Below, one piece after another: positions 35,501 through 45,664 of a DNA stretch of 64,000 nt (position 1 is its first letter; each line of letters opens with the position of its first letter). The notes below the pieces were generated by a model. It was not told the DNA's origin, ran no database searches, and was given only the letters and a program-made list of their open reading frames with translations. The stretch comes from Epichloe hybrida (lineage: Eukaryota; Ascomycota; Sordariomycetes; Hypocreales; Clavicipitaceae): positions 62,001-126,000 of the forward strand of contig JAFEKR010000019.1 in the NCBI GenBank assembly GCA_019022495.1, written 5' to 3'. A program made the position numbers and the translations under genes.

Positions 35501-36418
35501 AGCGGGCGGCCATGTTGCGTAGCTCCTCCTCGTTGTTGGCGAAACCGGAGCCCAGACCTCCCAGAGCATAAGCAGCACGGACGATGATGGGATAGCCGAC
35601 CTTTTCGGCGGCTTCAAGAGCCTCTTCGACGGTACCAACGGCGATGGATTTGGCGATGGGAATGTTGATCTCCTCGAGAGCCTTGGCAAATAGATCTCGG
35701 TCCTCGGAAACTTCCAGGGTTCTGACGCTAGTTCCCAGCACCTTGACGCCGTACTTCTCGAACAAGCCCAAGCGCTGCATCTGAACACCCAAGTTCAGGG
35801 CAGTCTGTCCACCAAAGGACAAGAAGATACCGTCGGGCTTCTCTTTCTCAATAACATAGCTGACATACTCAGGGGTGACAGGCAGGTAATAAACCTCGTC
35901 GGCGAGGGAGTGGTTGGTTTGGACGGTTGCGATGTTGGGGTTGATGAGTACTGAGGCGACTCCAGCCTCTTTTAGTGCCTTTAGCGCTTGCGAGCCTATA
36001 GAGAGTATCTACATGTCAGCATATGTTGGTGTTTCATCCATCCCAGGAGCAACGGGACATGGGTCGCAAATAAACCTGAATAATCGAACTCGCCAGCCTG
36101 GCCAATGGCTAGACCACCACTGCCAATGACAAGCACCTTCTTGACATGAACATTTTGTTTGGGCTTGATGACACCGCTGTCGAGATAAGCCTTGGGGTTG
36201 GGGGCTGATTCGGCGGCTGAGGCGCTATAAGGCCGAACAATGGAGATTGTACCGATTTTCTTGGGCTGCTGCTTGTTCGAAAGCAGAGCGCGGCTGAATG
36301 ACCTCAATGAGGCAGTTGTAAGCGTCCTGGGGGGGGGTAGGGGGGTGGTAAAAGCTCGAGGAATGCGATGGCCGTGTCGGAGCAAAGCCGGAGCCCGGCC
36401 GGCGAGGGAGGAAGGCAT
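32569..36418 (-). CDS. CPA2: Arginine-specific carbamoyl-phosphate synthase, large chain (mitochondrial)
   Basis: Exons complement of 36076..36418, 34314..35995, 32732..34108 and 32569..32676; 1169 aa, the usual length for fungal arg-3/CPA2. It makes carbamoyl phosphate from ammonia delivered by the small subunit, bicarbonate and 2 ATP, for arginine synthesis. The start at 36418 has a perfect context (ccaccATG); an upstream in-frame GTG is not needed. Residues 1-55 are basic, Ser/Arg/Leu-rich with no acidic residues: a mitochondrial presequence. Then [22 protein letters not shown] begins the duplicated biotin-carboxylase-like and ATP-grasp halves: first half [16 protein letters not shown] and [22 protein letters not shown]; second half [14 protein letters not shown] and [17 protein letters not shown]. 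The C-terminal MGS-like domain includes [19 protein letters not shown]. There is no fused ATCase or glutaminase part, which separates it from the pyrimidine enzyme. The 205-nt third intron is long for this window. Confidence 0.96.
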
Positions 36419-37497
36419 GGTGGGCGGCACTGCAGGGGACTCCCAGGGGGATCAATGCTTCAATGGCACCGACCCTCGAATAGCCTGAATATGGGTGTGC
36501 CAATTGAGCAGGTGATGATGGTAAAACGAACAAGAACGAGAGGTGAGGGAAAAGGGAGATGGATTGTTGGAAGATGGGATCGGTGTGGGACAAAAAAGTC
36601 CACGAGCGACGAGGGAAAAAAAAAAAAAAAAAAAAATTGATAGGAGGATGGGGCCCCAGGTCCGGGTCCGGGGTTGGACGAGTCACCGATAAGATAAGGG
36701 TGGGTATTCAACGGGGTCAAATTCATTGTACTTACTAGTCCTAGCCCCTGTCTCCTTTATTTCCTAGATAACATCTGATTGGCTTAAATACCCCTGTTAT
36801 GTACATAGATTTTGTAAAATAATTCAGGGGGTGTATTATACATGTAATCCTTAATCCTTAATCCGCAATCCGCAATCCGCAATCCGCAACATATAATTAC
36901 AATACTCCGTGCAATAACAGGCTATAAATCATGCTACAGATGCGCGAACATGCAGCATCTTTCTTTTTTGAATTTGTGGCAGATACGAATATGCAGCAAC
37001 GAATGTTTCATGATGCAGTAGCAATTAAGCCTCCGAAAGAAGAGGTACCTTTGCACATCTTTTTATATAGGGACATACTTCTCTTACATATCATAGAGCA
37101 AGAGATATATGTAAAGGGGTATGTGCCTTTTGCACGGATCCGTACATACTACTAATCAAGTCTTTTATTATAGCCCACGTGTTCTTGGATCGCACCCTAA
37201 ATTATGGGTCTACTAGAACACCGCTCCGAATAGCAACGCTCGAAGAAAATAACTGAATAACTGCTTTCTTATATTATTGCGCAAGCAAGGAAATAGCGAC
37301 GCTCATGTTTGCCGTTAATCCTAGGTAGAAAAGTCGTCAACTGCTCATTTGAACACAATTGCCTTGTTTTTGCTTATGGAACAAGTGTATATATCCAAGC
37401 CTTTTCTCACGTAAATTATTTTGTTCCTACTCTGATCTTACATATTATCTTATCCTAGCCCATGCGAGGGAAGTCTTGTCTAACATCATTGATCAAA
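36419..37497. other. AT-rich intergenic region
   Basis: About 1.1 kb upstream of the small secreted protein. It holds an A21 run at 36616..36636, the AATCC array at 36845..36889, and AT-rich sequence from about 36730. Motifs like ACTCCGTGC (36903) and CACGGATCCGTAC (about 37132) are present. No gene seen. Confidence 0.65.
36845..36889. repeat. TTAATCC / CCGCAATCC tandem array
   Basis: Two TTAATCC-like units followed by about four CGCAATC units in direct tandem. It is a small degenerate minisatellite at the edge of the AT-rich pocket. Confidence 0.8.
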
Positions 37498-38041
37498 ATG
37501 AAATTCCTCGTTACCCTCTGCTTCTTTGCCAGCGCAATTATGGCGCTCGCAACCCCACCTGTTGTTAAGGAATCCAATAATGAGGTTTCTGATGCAACTA
37601 CTAGGTTCGTCAAACGCGTGAAAAGTCTAATTTTTTTAAGATCCCATCGCTCACATACATAGTTCTCTCATCTCTCATAGTCAAGAGCTAGAAGCCGCAC
37701 AGCACATATCCCTTGACAAACGCGTGGAATCCATGTTCACGTTTAGAATTCCATTTGGTCGGCCGCGGCCGGACGCTTACCAGGCTCTCCAAACCACTAT
37801 AAGCTTCATGATGATTAATTCCTGGTATTTTGGAGGTCTTCATTATACCGGATGGCTCTGTGAAGCATTGAGATTGAGTAACCACAATACCCTTCGCGAT
37901 GTTACGATGATTTTTTATGAAGCTGCTACCCGTCGATACATTAACACCATTCGGGTCCCCGCGCATTCGACAGTGCATCTCCATTTGCCTCACATGGCGG
38001 GTTATATGGGTTTAGAGATCGTTGCCCGTATTGAGTATTAG
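37498..38041 (+). CDS. Small secreted protein with signal peptide and Kex2-type site
   Basis: Exons 37498..37604 and 37681..38041; 155 aa. The intron has donor GTTCGT and acceptor TAG and restores the frame (phase 2). The second ATG (37498, context caaaATG) is preferred over 37462 because it gives a clean signal peptide: MKFLVTLCFFASAIMALA. A propeptide-like stretch follows and ends in a dibasic site LDKR (about residue 55), as in Kex2-processed fungal proteins. The mature part begins near MFTFRIPFGRPRPDAY, has a single Cys, and is rich in aromatic residues and His. I recognise no family. It sits alone in an AT-rich, gene-poor pocket, the usual setting for candidate effectors or other accessory secreted proteins; that role is inference only. 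Confidence 0.75.
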
Positions 38042-38665
38042 CGTCCGTCCTTCTTGGACGAGGTAGTTAGTTGTTCCTGCAACAGCCTAGCGGTAACCTT
38101 CAACCCAACAACGGTTCTGGCAGCGCCAAGGGCCTAGGCGGTTTCTCCGGCTTTGGCTGCTACAACAGCACCTCAGAGAGCGGGATTACAGTATGACTGG
38201 AAAGCCCAAAGGAAGCAGTCAGACTGAGAACTCGGCGGAAACTTAACTTCAACGAGAACTTCAGCGGAAGTCGGGGACTGTACGGCATTGAAGAGTCAGA
38301 GTTGATGATGAGTTGCTCGACATATGGGATCCCTATGGCCCAATTATAACACTATTGCCAAATCGTCACTTCGCGCAGGAACAGATGCAGCATTTTTCCC
38401 TTCCGGCTTCCCCGTTGTTCACTTTGTTCATGCTAAAGCCATGTGACCGACGAGTGATGTCTTTGCCACGTTTCACCTTCAGTTCATTGTTTCCCACTGA
38501 TGGGGCGGATTCAGCCACAGACCACCGAGGCAAAAGAGGCTCTTAAAGCGTCTTTGTATCCTCGCACTTCTTTGCAAATCATTATCTCTGTCTCCTCCTT
38601 TCTTTCCCTTTTCTCAATGACGGAATCCAACACGTTACAAGACTCAAACGAAACGAGACAGCAGC
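38042..38665. other. Intergenic region with coding-like remnants
   Basis: Two short frames look protein-like but have no start codon: 38071..38196, with GLGGFSGFGCYNSTSESG, ending in a GTATGA that could be a donor or a stop; and about 38245..38349, with ENFSGSRGLYGIEESELMMS, ending in a TAA. They may be pieces of a decayed secreted-protein gene or of unrecognised exons. Confidence 0.4.
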
Positions 38666-39490
38666 ATGTGCAACGCCATTCGCACATACAGTTGCGGCCA
38701 TCCATTGAAGACAACAGAGCGCGTCAAATGCGGGCGTCCGCCACCGCGCGAGAGAGATGGCTTCGTTGCGACCACGCCGGATATGTCTTTTGTGAAGGTG
38801 CCATGTCCACAGGCCTATTTGTGGCAACAAAACTGGGAGGAGGACGAGAACTGTCCGCAGTGCGATGCCGATGCCTCTGGAAGCACTCAGGCCCGGAATT
38901 CCCCTGGTCGATCATATGTAGAGTCCCCGATCAATATGAACGCTCTGGAAATACGTTACTCGCGTGAAGCCGCCCAGTTCGACGATGTGTCAGCGCTGAA
39001 CAGAGATAGTCTGAGTACTTGGATAAATAGCGCAGTTGTGTCCATGGACCTCCGGTCATCAAGGAGTAGCACAGATTTCGCAAGCAGCGTTTGCGAGAAG
39101 CAGAGGATGATAGTCGTGCCCTCTTCACCAAACGCGTTGCAGGCAGACTTCGCGGTCGGCGATTTAACCCCGAGCATAGTTTCCTGTTCGCTGTCAGCGG
39201 TACCCTCGACTTTGTCACTGGGCCGCGATTATAACACTCGCGAGTCGCCAACGTCACTCAATTCAACCTCGCCAGTACTCAGTCATCATCGACAAATCTT
39301 CGGGAAATTCTTGGGATGGAAACAAACAAAGCCCTCGGAGCAACAAGATCCCGAGTCCGAGCCGAAAGGTTCATCGCCTGAGAGACAAACAAGAAAGCGC
39401 TGGAAGGCAATCTTATCAAGGAACAAGTCCGTCGATTCAGATAACTCATTCGTTTGTAAGACAGCATGGCAGATAGAGAATCTGAGATAG
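38666..39490 (+). CDS. Fungal hypothetical protein with N-terminal Cys/His cluster, 274 aa
   Basis: Single-exon frame from ATG at 38666. The first 70 residues hold MCNAIRTYSCGHPL, then KCG, CPQ and ENCPQC: several Cys and a His that look like a zinc-binding or structural cluster common at the N-terminus of short fungal orphans. The remaining 200 residues are Ser/Pro-rich and low-complexity with basic patches near the C-terminus (RQTRKRWKAILSRNK). No signal peptide or membrane segment. I cannot assign a function; the N-terminal cluster is the only domain-like part. Confidence 0.65.
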   Translation: MCNAIRTYSCGHPLKTTERVKCGRPPPRERDGFVATTPDMSFVKVPCPQAYLWQQNWEEDENCPQCDADASGSTQARNSPGRSYVESPINMNALEIRYSREAAQFDDVSALNRDSLSTWINSAVVSMDLRSSRSSTDFASSVCEKQRMIVVPSSPNALQADFAVGDLTPSIVSCSLSAVPSTLSLGRDYNTRESPTSLNSTSPVLSHHRQIFGKFLGWKQTKPSEQQDPESEPKGSSPERQTRKRWKAILSRNKSVDSDNSFVCKTAWQIENLR

Positions 39491-40130
39491 GGCGAGGAGG
39501 ATACAAGTTCCAGAGGAGGCAGTCCGGGGTGAAGCTCATTAGCATGGATGGAAAGCAGAGAGGTTTGAATAAGACTCCAGGCTCTGTCACACATGCACGT
39601 GAGCATAGAAATGCGGGCGAACTGGTTTTGGACAATGAGAGGACACTGGTTTTGAGATTATGCCAAAAGTCGATGACCAGCGCAGTCGGGAGGTGGCTGG
39701 CTGGCTGTGCAGACAAATTTTGAGGCCTCTCCTTGTCTAACCACCCAACATTATCATCGTACACTTGCCTTGCTCTGATACTCGCAGGATGTATCGGGAG
39801 ACCTTGACAATCGTTCAAATGCACGTCGCTGATTGGGAGGCGATATTTACAACTGAAGTAGTTGAATGGGCTAACTATTTTGTGGTTGCTGTCATCGTGG
39901 TTTTGTGGCACATTGCTTGCCCACCATGTGCGAATTCCCGTGATGTGACATGTGTGTGTGTGTGAACAAATTGGCCTTGATGAATGCTGGCCGAACGAAG
40001 CGTGATTGTTGCAGAGAGGCTACACTTCAAAAGCATCTGTCTCGTACTGAAGCATATGTGTGGCCGTTTTTTTTTCATCTTGATTTAGTGATGCGCCCGG
40101 TAGGAGATGCGTTCAAAGTGAAAACAGCCC
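39491..40130. other. Intergenic region between convergent genes
   Basis: About 640 bp. It includes a (TG)n run at about 39949..39963. Frames at 39279..39911 on the minus strand are antisense to the previous gene's 3' end. No gene seen. Confidence 0.6.
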
Positions 40131-40857
40131 TTATCTAGCTTTGCCATTTTTGGTCGCAGCTCTGAACTTGGCAACTTCTTGCTGCACCCTCTTCTCAACC
40201 CGAGCCTGAAGCTCGGGGCGGTAACCTAGTTGGAAGAGGAGCTCAAGCCAGACGAAAAGAGGGGCAAGGAAGATGGCCTGGATGAGGTTATCCAGTAAAG
40301 CGGGTGCTCGGTGCTCAAAGGCTCCATGTCCAATAAACTGAGCAATCCATGCTACGACATGAACTCCGAGTGCGACCTGGAAAGTGGTAGTTGAATCCTG
40401 GGTCCTGAGGTAATTGGAGTAAGCGGTGCCCGCCAAGCAGAAGGCGGACAAGGCAAAGCCGGCGACAGGCTCAAGGAGTAAGTACAGAGCCGTATACAGC
40501 AGGGCAGCAATAGTGCCGAGGTTCAGGTCAAGGTAAGGAACAGTGGCCCAGCTTGGAGTCTCAACAAGAGGTCCCGTGTAGGTGGCCTAGGAGACGGTCA
40601 ATAGGGATGAGACGGTACATGATTAGTGGGCGAGTAGGGGAGATTCCTATCGTACCATACAGAAGGCGGAAATTAGAATAGCGGGAACGCATATTATATG
40701 AATAATTTTATTGACGGTGTTATGGTGATAGGCACCGTACTGCAAATGTGCCTGTTAGCTTGTGGCCCTGAGAGCGTTCGAGAGCTGGACAGAAGGGGTT
40801 CGCTCCCAACGTCATGATACTAACAAAGGTAAGGTGGTGCTCCAGGTCCAGCGACAT
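40131..40857 (-). CDS. MPO1: Mpo1-like (DUF962) ER membrane 2-hydroxy fatty acid dioxygenase
   Basis: Exons complement of 40825..40857, 40656..40739 and 40131..40586; 190 aa, the usual length. Yeast Mpo1 is an Fe(II)-dependent dioxygenase that acts in fatty-acid alpha-oxidation during breakdown of phytosphingosine, at the ER. The first exon codes 11 residues (MSLDLEHHLTF). HHNTVNKIIHIICVP (residues 16-30) carries conserved His, and WIAQFIGHGAFEHRAPALLDN is the second conserved block. About four hydrophobic segments span the protein. The C-terminus is basic (KRVQQEVAKFRAATKNGKAR). The enzymatic role is taken from the family. Confidence 0.9.
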
Positions 40858-42062
40858 GGTGGGTAGGCACGCGACACAAGGAGAGAGGGAGAAGGGAACA
40901 AAAAATGAGATGGCCGCCGGATGATGCGGGACCACGGCCGAACAAGCGGCGAGGCGCGGACGGAGGCAGATGCGCAGGGAGTCGAGTGTGGAAAAAACGA
41001 AGCCGACAACGACGCCTCCCAATGACCCGGTTGAGCGAGAGAGCAAGAGTGAGGAGGATGGAGAGAGTTGAGAAGAATGGGGAAGCGCGCGACTGCGATG
41101 TTGTTGAAGCGATGTGTAAGATGTGTAAGCGATGTGAAGGATGTGATGTGGACAGGTTTGCTGCATGCAACAATTGGCAAGCCTGGCTCGAAATCGTCCA
41201 TTCCGAATCATGTGCCTGCCTCGTGTCACCTGTGTCTCGTTGTCTCCAGTCTGCCTCTGGCCCTCTGCCCTGTCGGGTCGGAGCCCAGATGGGTCCTTCC
41301 TTCCGCTGGCAGTCAGTCTGGAGGAGTCTTGGCTGGCTGCCAAGAAAGCGGCTGCTTCTCATTGGTCACTGTAGGATATGAATATGGACGAACATTGACC
41401 AGCTTCATAGCTGGTGTGAAGAACCAAGAATAACAGCAGCTATAGGAAGCTGGTGACGGGGGCGAGAAATTGCATTATAGCTAAGGAAAAGAAGACCGAG
41501 CCATCAATCAAGTGCTAGAAGCAGTGATAGAAGCAACAAGCTCGAGCTCCGTTCTACCTCGCGGAGCAAGCTAGAAGCTAGAAAAGCACAAAGGCCACAG
41601 TGTGACGCACAGACCACTTGCCCATCGCCCATGCCCACATCTTCCTTCACTGGCCGAGATTTCAACCGCCAGTGACGGTGTCGTGATTACTTCTTCAGCC
41701 TCGCCTTGTCAGTCCTCGCCTCCTCCACCGACTACCCGTACATCTCCCACTGGGGAGTTGGTCGCGCTCGTTCTAGGGGTGTGGAGAGTATCTCAACGCA
41801 TCTTTATCGACTCTCGGCTCTTCTGCACCCCTCGCCGCCCCGTCGACTGCGGCGCGCCTCCATCATCTGGTCTCGACTGGTCACCATCACCATCACCATC
41901 ACCATCACATCACGACTGAACTTGCCCATCGCGTCGAACCGAGCCCGCGCGGCATACGGCGCCTCAGCCGCTTCCCACTTCGCTTCCCACTAGCCTTCGA
42001 ACCCATTGACTCTAGCGATTCAAAGTCGGGTCGTTCTCGTGGCCTATTGCTTTTTGCCCATC
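40858..42062. other. Divergent intergenic region between MPO1 and RPB7
   Basis: 1.2 kb. The ORFs at 40812..41362 on the minus strand and 40905..41433 on the plus strand overlap one another over GC-rich sequence; no splice structure or domain supports them. A (CAT)n-type run lies at 41881..41910 in the RPB7 leader. Confidence 0.6.
41881..41910. repeat. CACCAT / ATCACC simple repeat
   Basis: Imperfect hexamer repeat in the RPB7 upstream region. Confidence 0.9.
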
Positions 42063-42788
42063 ATGTTCTTTCTCTACAACATGGAACGAAGGGTGACTCT
42101 GCATCCATCCTATTTCGGTCGCAATATGCATGATCTTGTGACGAGCAAGCTTTTGAAAGACGTGGAAGGCACCTGTGCTGGCAGTTACTACATCATCTCC
42201 ATCATGGACACGTTTGATATCTCCGAGGGGCGCATCCTCCCCGGCAATGGCCTAGCAGAATTCACCGTTGGATACCGTGCTGTCGTTTGGCGACCATTCA
42301 AGGGCGAGACGGTACGACGGCGGAGGCTGCTGCTCCAAAATTTGAATTTGAATCAGGCGTCTAATTCTGAAGCAGGTTGACGCTGTTGTCTACTCCATTA
42401 ATCCCCAAGGTTTCTTTGCGCAAGCCGGACCTTTGAGGCTCTTCGTTTCTGCACATGTAGGACAGATCCAAAGCTGAAGAGGGATTTCGGTGTACGGAGA
42501 GGGGTGTGAGCTAATATTCAAAGTATAGCTGATACCAAGCGACATCAGATGGGATCCTAATGCCACGCCACCTCAGTTTACGAACAACGAGGACACTGTC
42601 ATTGAGCCTGGCACACATGTCCGCGTCAATATTATCGGAACAAGAACGGAGGTCGGAGAGATGTGGGCCATTGGAAGCATTAAAGAAGACTATTTGGGGT
42701 ACGTAGATGCTGTCATTGTTTCCAATCTAAGCGCCTTGGATTCCTGTTGCCGTTCTCTAACCGTTTCAACAGCTGTCTTCAGGATTAA
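42063..42788 (+). CDS. RPB7: RNA polymerase II subunit Rpb7
   Basis: Exons 42063..42311, 42376..42456, 42529..42698 and 42773..42788 give 171 aa, exactly the family length. Rpb7 with Rpb4 forms the stalk of Pol II and takes part in initiation and mRNA fate. MFFLYNMERRVTLHPSYFG starts the N-terminal RNP-like half, with VEGTCAGSYYIISIM and VWRPFKGE; the C-terminal half is an S1/OB fold (VDAVVYSINPQGFFAQAGP, then GEMWAIGSIKEDYLG). The last exon codes only 16 nt (ending CLQD). An in-frame ATG at 42006 would add 19 residues the family does not have, so 42063 is chosen. Confidence 0.96.
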
Positions 42789-43495
42789 CGAGTTACGATA
42801 TGAAAATATATATTTCCTGGAAAATCAATCACCCCCGAGGTGAACCAGAAAAGGGACAAAGAATCCTTATTTGCATAATGCCAGACTTTTCCGCATTAGG
42901 GAAAAAAAATTAAATAAAAAGGCAGACTCGAGACGATGATGACAATGCAGGCACGACTGCTCAAGGCCTGACGAGGTCAATTGCCTACCTGTAAAGAATA
43001 GACTTGACATTTGGCGCAATTGCCCAGGTGATGGTGTATGTCGGGAACAACATGTGCTTATTAGACAGACTCAGGACAGAACTGCAACCAAATATGGTAC
43101 ATCTGCTTTTCTGGCGCATACTATCTCAAGACTTGGTGTTAAATCCACGTATGGCACCCGACCGTTGTACAAGAACGCCAACTTCCCAGGGTTATGCGGT
43201 TGGGTACTCTCAGACCTGGGCCACCTGGCCCAGTCCGCATGGCATGCATGGGAGGCGCCAAGACGTTTGACCCTTTTGTAAAGCTGCTGGCAGGTGTCAA
43301 GCGGGGTATCATTTCATCAGTCATCACACTGCCGAGAACTTGCCGCCAGTTAATCAATAAAAAAAACGCAAACTCATCGTTACCCTACGACAAGTGGTTC
43401 ACTCGGGACTCGGGGTATCATCCCCGACACGTAATTTCAAAAGCAACCCCAACGAGTTTCGATCCCCAAGATCAACACATCTTCGACGAGCAAAC
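42789..43495. other. Intergenic region
   Basis: About 700 bp. Short frames at 43004..43270 and 43194..43517 overlap and have no domain features. No other structure that I can support. Confidence 0.6.
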
Positions 43496-44713
43496 ATGGA
43501 GAGCTGTAATAGATTGAAAGCGGCGTTTGCGCAGAACAAGCAGTCCATGGGAATGTGGCAGATGCTTCCTGGAGCCAATGTGTCCAGATTGCTAGCGAGG
43601 TCTGGCGTGGATTGGGTCATGGTGGATTGTGAGCATGGCAACATTGACGGTGAGTTTGGCATGGACTGTTTCAATTTGCTTTACTGCTTTACACTCGCTC
43701 TTTCGTGCCAAAGATGAAAAAACCACGGCCTCTTTGTTGTATGTTATGTCGAGTAACTAATCTGGACGTGTAGATGGGGCCATGCACGATGCCGTCCCTG
43801 CCATTGCTGCTCTGGGTGTGACGCCCCTCGTCAGATTGCCAGATGTGCAGTCCTGGATGGTAAAACGTAATGCCAAAACTCGTCATGATTTTTCTTCTTT
43901 AAATAATATATGGGTATTGACATTCTACACTAGGTGCTTTGGACGCTGGAGCTCACGGGGTAGGTACCATTATCAATCTCCTCACAGGACCATGTGGAAC
44001 ATTACCCCCCCCCCCAAAGGAGTACCAAGACCTTGCTGACATGAAATGTTAGGTTCTCGTACCATTGCTCCGCTCCGCTGACCAAGCCCGAGAACTCGTT
44101 CAAGCAGCCAAGTTCCCGCCCTGGGGCAAGCGAGGCTTCGGCTCACCCATTGCCCCTGAACGTTTCAACCCTGTGCCCTCTTTTACAGAGTATCTGCAGC
44201 AAGCCAACGATGCGCTCCTTACCATGGTGCAGATCGAGACGCAAGAGGCATTGAATGAGGTGGAAGATATCGCTGCCGTAAAGGGAATTGACGTGCTGTT
44301 TGTGGGACCGTTTGATCTAGGTACGATGCTGCCATCTTGAAACTCCTTTCACATGACTCTCCACCACCCTTCCATGTACTACAATGTAGGCCCGGAGTGT
44401 CCCGGTGAACCAAAACGGCTCACGTCGCTGAACTACTGTGAAAATAGGAAACAATATTGGCCACCCCGTCCTCAACGGTGTCATGTCACCAGAACTCGAA
44501 GAAGCCATTGTCAGAATCCTCACAGCATGTCGCAAAGCCGGCAAGAAATGTGGCATATACGCCACGAGCGGCGAGCAGGCCAAGCTCTATGCCGATCAGG
44601 GCTTTGACATGATCAGCGTGTCGGCCGATTACACAGCCTTGGAGTTCGTTTTGAAGCAGCAGTTCAATGCTTCCATGGGAGGCCCTGCTCCTGATAAAAG
44701 CGGTTCATACTAA
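43496..44713 (+). CDS. HpcH/HpaI family aldolase (citrate lyase-like)
   Basis: Exons 43496..43649, 43774..43866, 43934..43959, 44053..44320 and 44448..44713 give 268 aa, typical of the family. The TIM-barrel class II aldolases of this family split or form 2-keto-3-deoxy acids with pyruvate as product or substrate. Visible residues: WVMVDCEHG with the catalytic His47; KRGFGSP with Arg118; VQIETQEAL with the metal ligand Glu153; VGPFDLG with the metal ligand Asp179. The 26-nt third exon (ALDAGAHG) is needed for the conserved barrel strand. No targeting sequence is obvious. The physiological substrate is unknown; candidates include aromatic or sugar-acid degradation products. Confidence 0.92.
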
Positions 44714-44789
44714 CTCGTGCGAAGAGGGAAGCAAGCAGGACATTGTTTGCATGACGCATGGCAACCAACCGAGAAAGAAGCAAATGTCA

Positions 44790-45237
44790 TTATTGGCTTT
44801 CCACCTGGTTCATTTTGACCTGAACCTGGTCGACTGTGAAACGATGCATCAGCTTGTCTGCTTTGCCTGCAGACGAGACTTACTCTCCGGCTGCCGAGGA
44901 CTTGCTAATGTGTATCTAGTTATTTCACCCAATGTTAACGACAGTTTTGATGACAGTTTGATTACTGCTTTCCATCAGAATGCAGTCTACAAGTTTTCGA
45001 GGCAAACTAAATGTTGTGACAAGGGAAATTTCTGTTCCTTACCACTGGAATATCAAAATCATACAGCTCCCTCCATGCATTCGACTCGGGCAAAGCCAAG
45101 TTGACTTCCTTGTAGGCAAATGGTCTCTTATCCCATACATCCGACAGCACACCCTTTGCTTGTGTGCAGAGGTCGCAGTTGTCACGGCTGAAAAGGGTGA
45201 TGCGACAGGCTTGCAAAAGACGCCGCGAAGCGAACAT
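44790..45237 (-). pseudogene. Glutaredoxin-like (YDR286C type) gene with in-frame stop before conserved tail
   Basis: Exon 1, complement(45043..45237), codes MFASRRLLQACRITLFSRDN then CDLC (Cys21, Cys24), the redox motif of small glutaredoxin-like proteins. Intron 44916..45042. Exon 2 starts at 44915 with IHISKSSAAGE, then TAA at 44882..44880 in frame. In the same frame after it come GKADKLMHRFTVDQVQVKM and a TAA at 44792..44790; KLMHRFT is the conserved tail of this family. So either the protein ends early (about 76 aa), or the stop is a nonsense change or base error. The stop sits inside a GTAAGT that looks like a donor, but the next CAG is 17 nt away and removing it would break the frame. 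It may still be expressed as a short protein. Confidence 0.75.
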
Positions 45238-45664
45238 GGTTGGAGAAGAAGCTTGCTTGCTTGCTTGGCAGACAGACACGGGAGGTTGTCAAGTCAAGCT
45301 TTTGTGTGGTGGAACGAACCGTTGCGCAGGGGAGGAGACAAAATTACTCCGAGTTAAGCGTAGAGCTAGTTCACCCCGACCCCGCATCCGAATAGGAAAG
45401 CGGTCAGTCTGGAGCTTCTTCAGCGCTGGCGGCGCCTTTATTTCTAGAACATCCCACCCCACTAACGGAATGGACTCGAAAGCTGCGATTGCGTTTTTGT
45501 CTTTTCCGCCTCTCCCTCTCCCTCGTCTTCTCATCAGTGACTAACTGTTTCGTTCAATCCTTTGAAGTGGTGACATATTTGATTATTTGAGAAGTGGCTC
45601 ATTTGGAAATCGACATCTCGTCGCTTGCACACCTCTATTTCTCGAGTAAGTTGCGCACGCAGTC
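45238..45664. other. Divergent intergenic region
   Basis: 427 bp shared by the glutaredoxin-like and CHORD genes, with a short (CTTG)n run near 45250. Overlapping ORFs on both strands are not supported. Confidence 0.6.

Noticed and set aside
40812..41362. Overlapping 130-207 codon ORFs upstream of MPO1
   Set aside because: Three frames are open over the same GC-rich stretch on one strand and others on the opposite strand; none looks like protein.
41881..41910. Run that could encode poly-His
   Set aside because: Lies in the RPB7 leader, outside any supported frame; it is a simple repeat.
42006..42062. Upstream in-frame ATG for RPB7
   Set aside because: It would add 19 hydrophobic residues not found in the family; the ATG at 42063 gives the exact family length.
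42936..42971. Possible C/D box snoRNA (ATGATGA ... CTGA) downstream of RPB7
   Set aside because: The boxes are only about 36 nt apart, there is no terminal stem, and short boxes occur often by chance.
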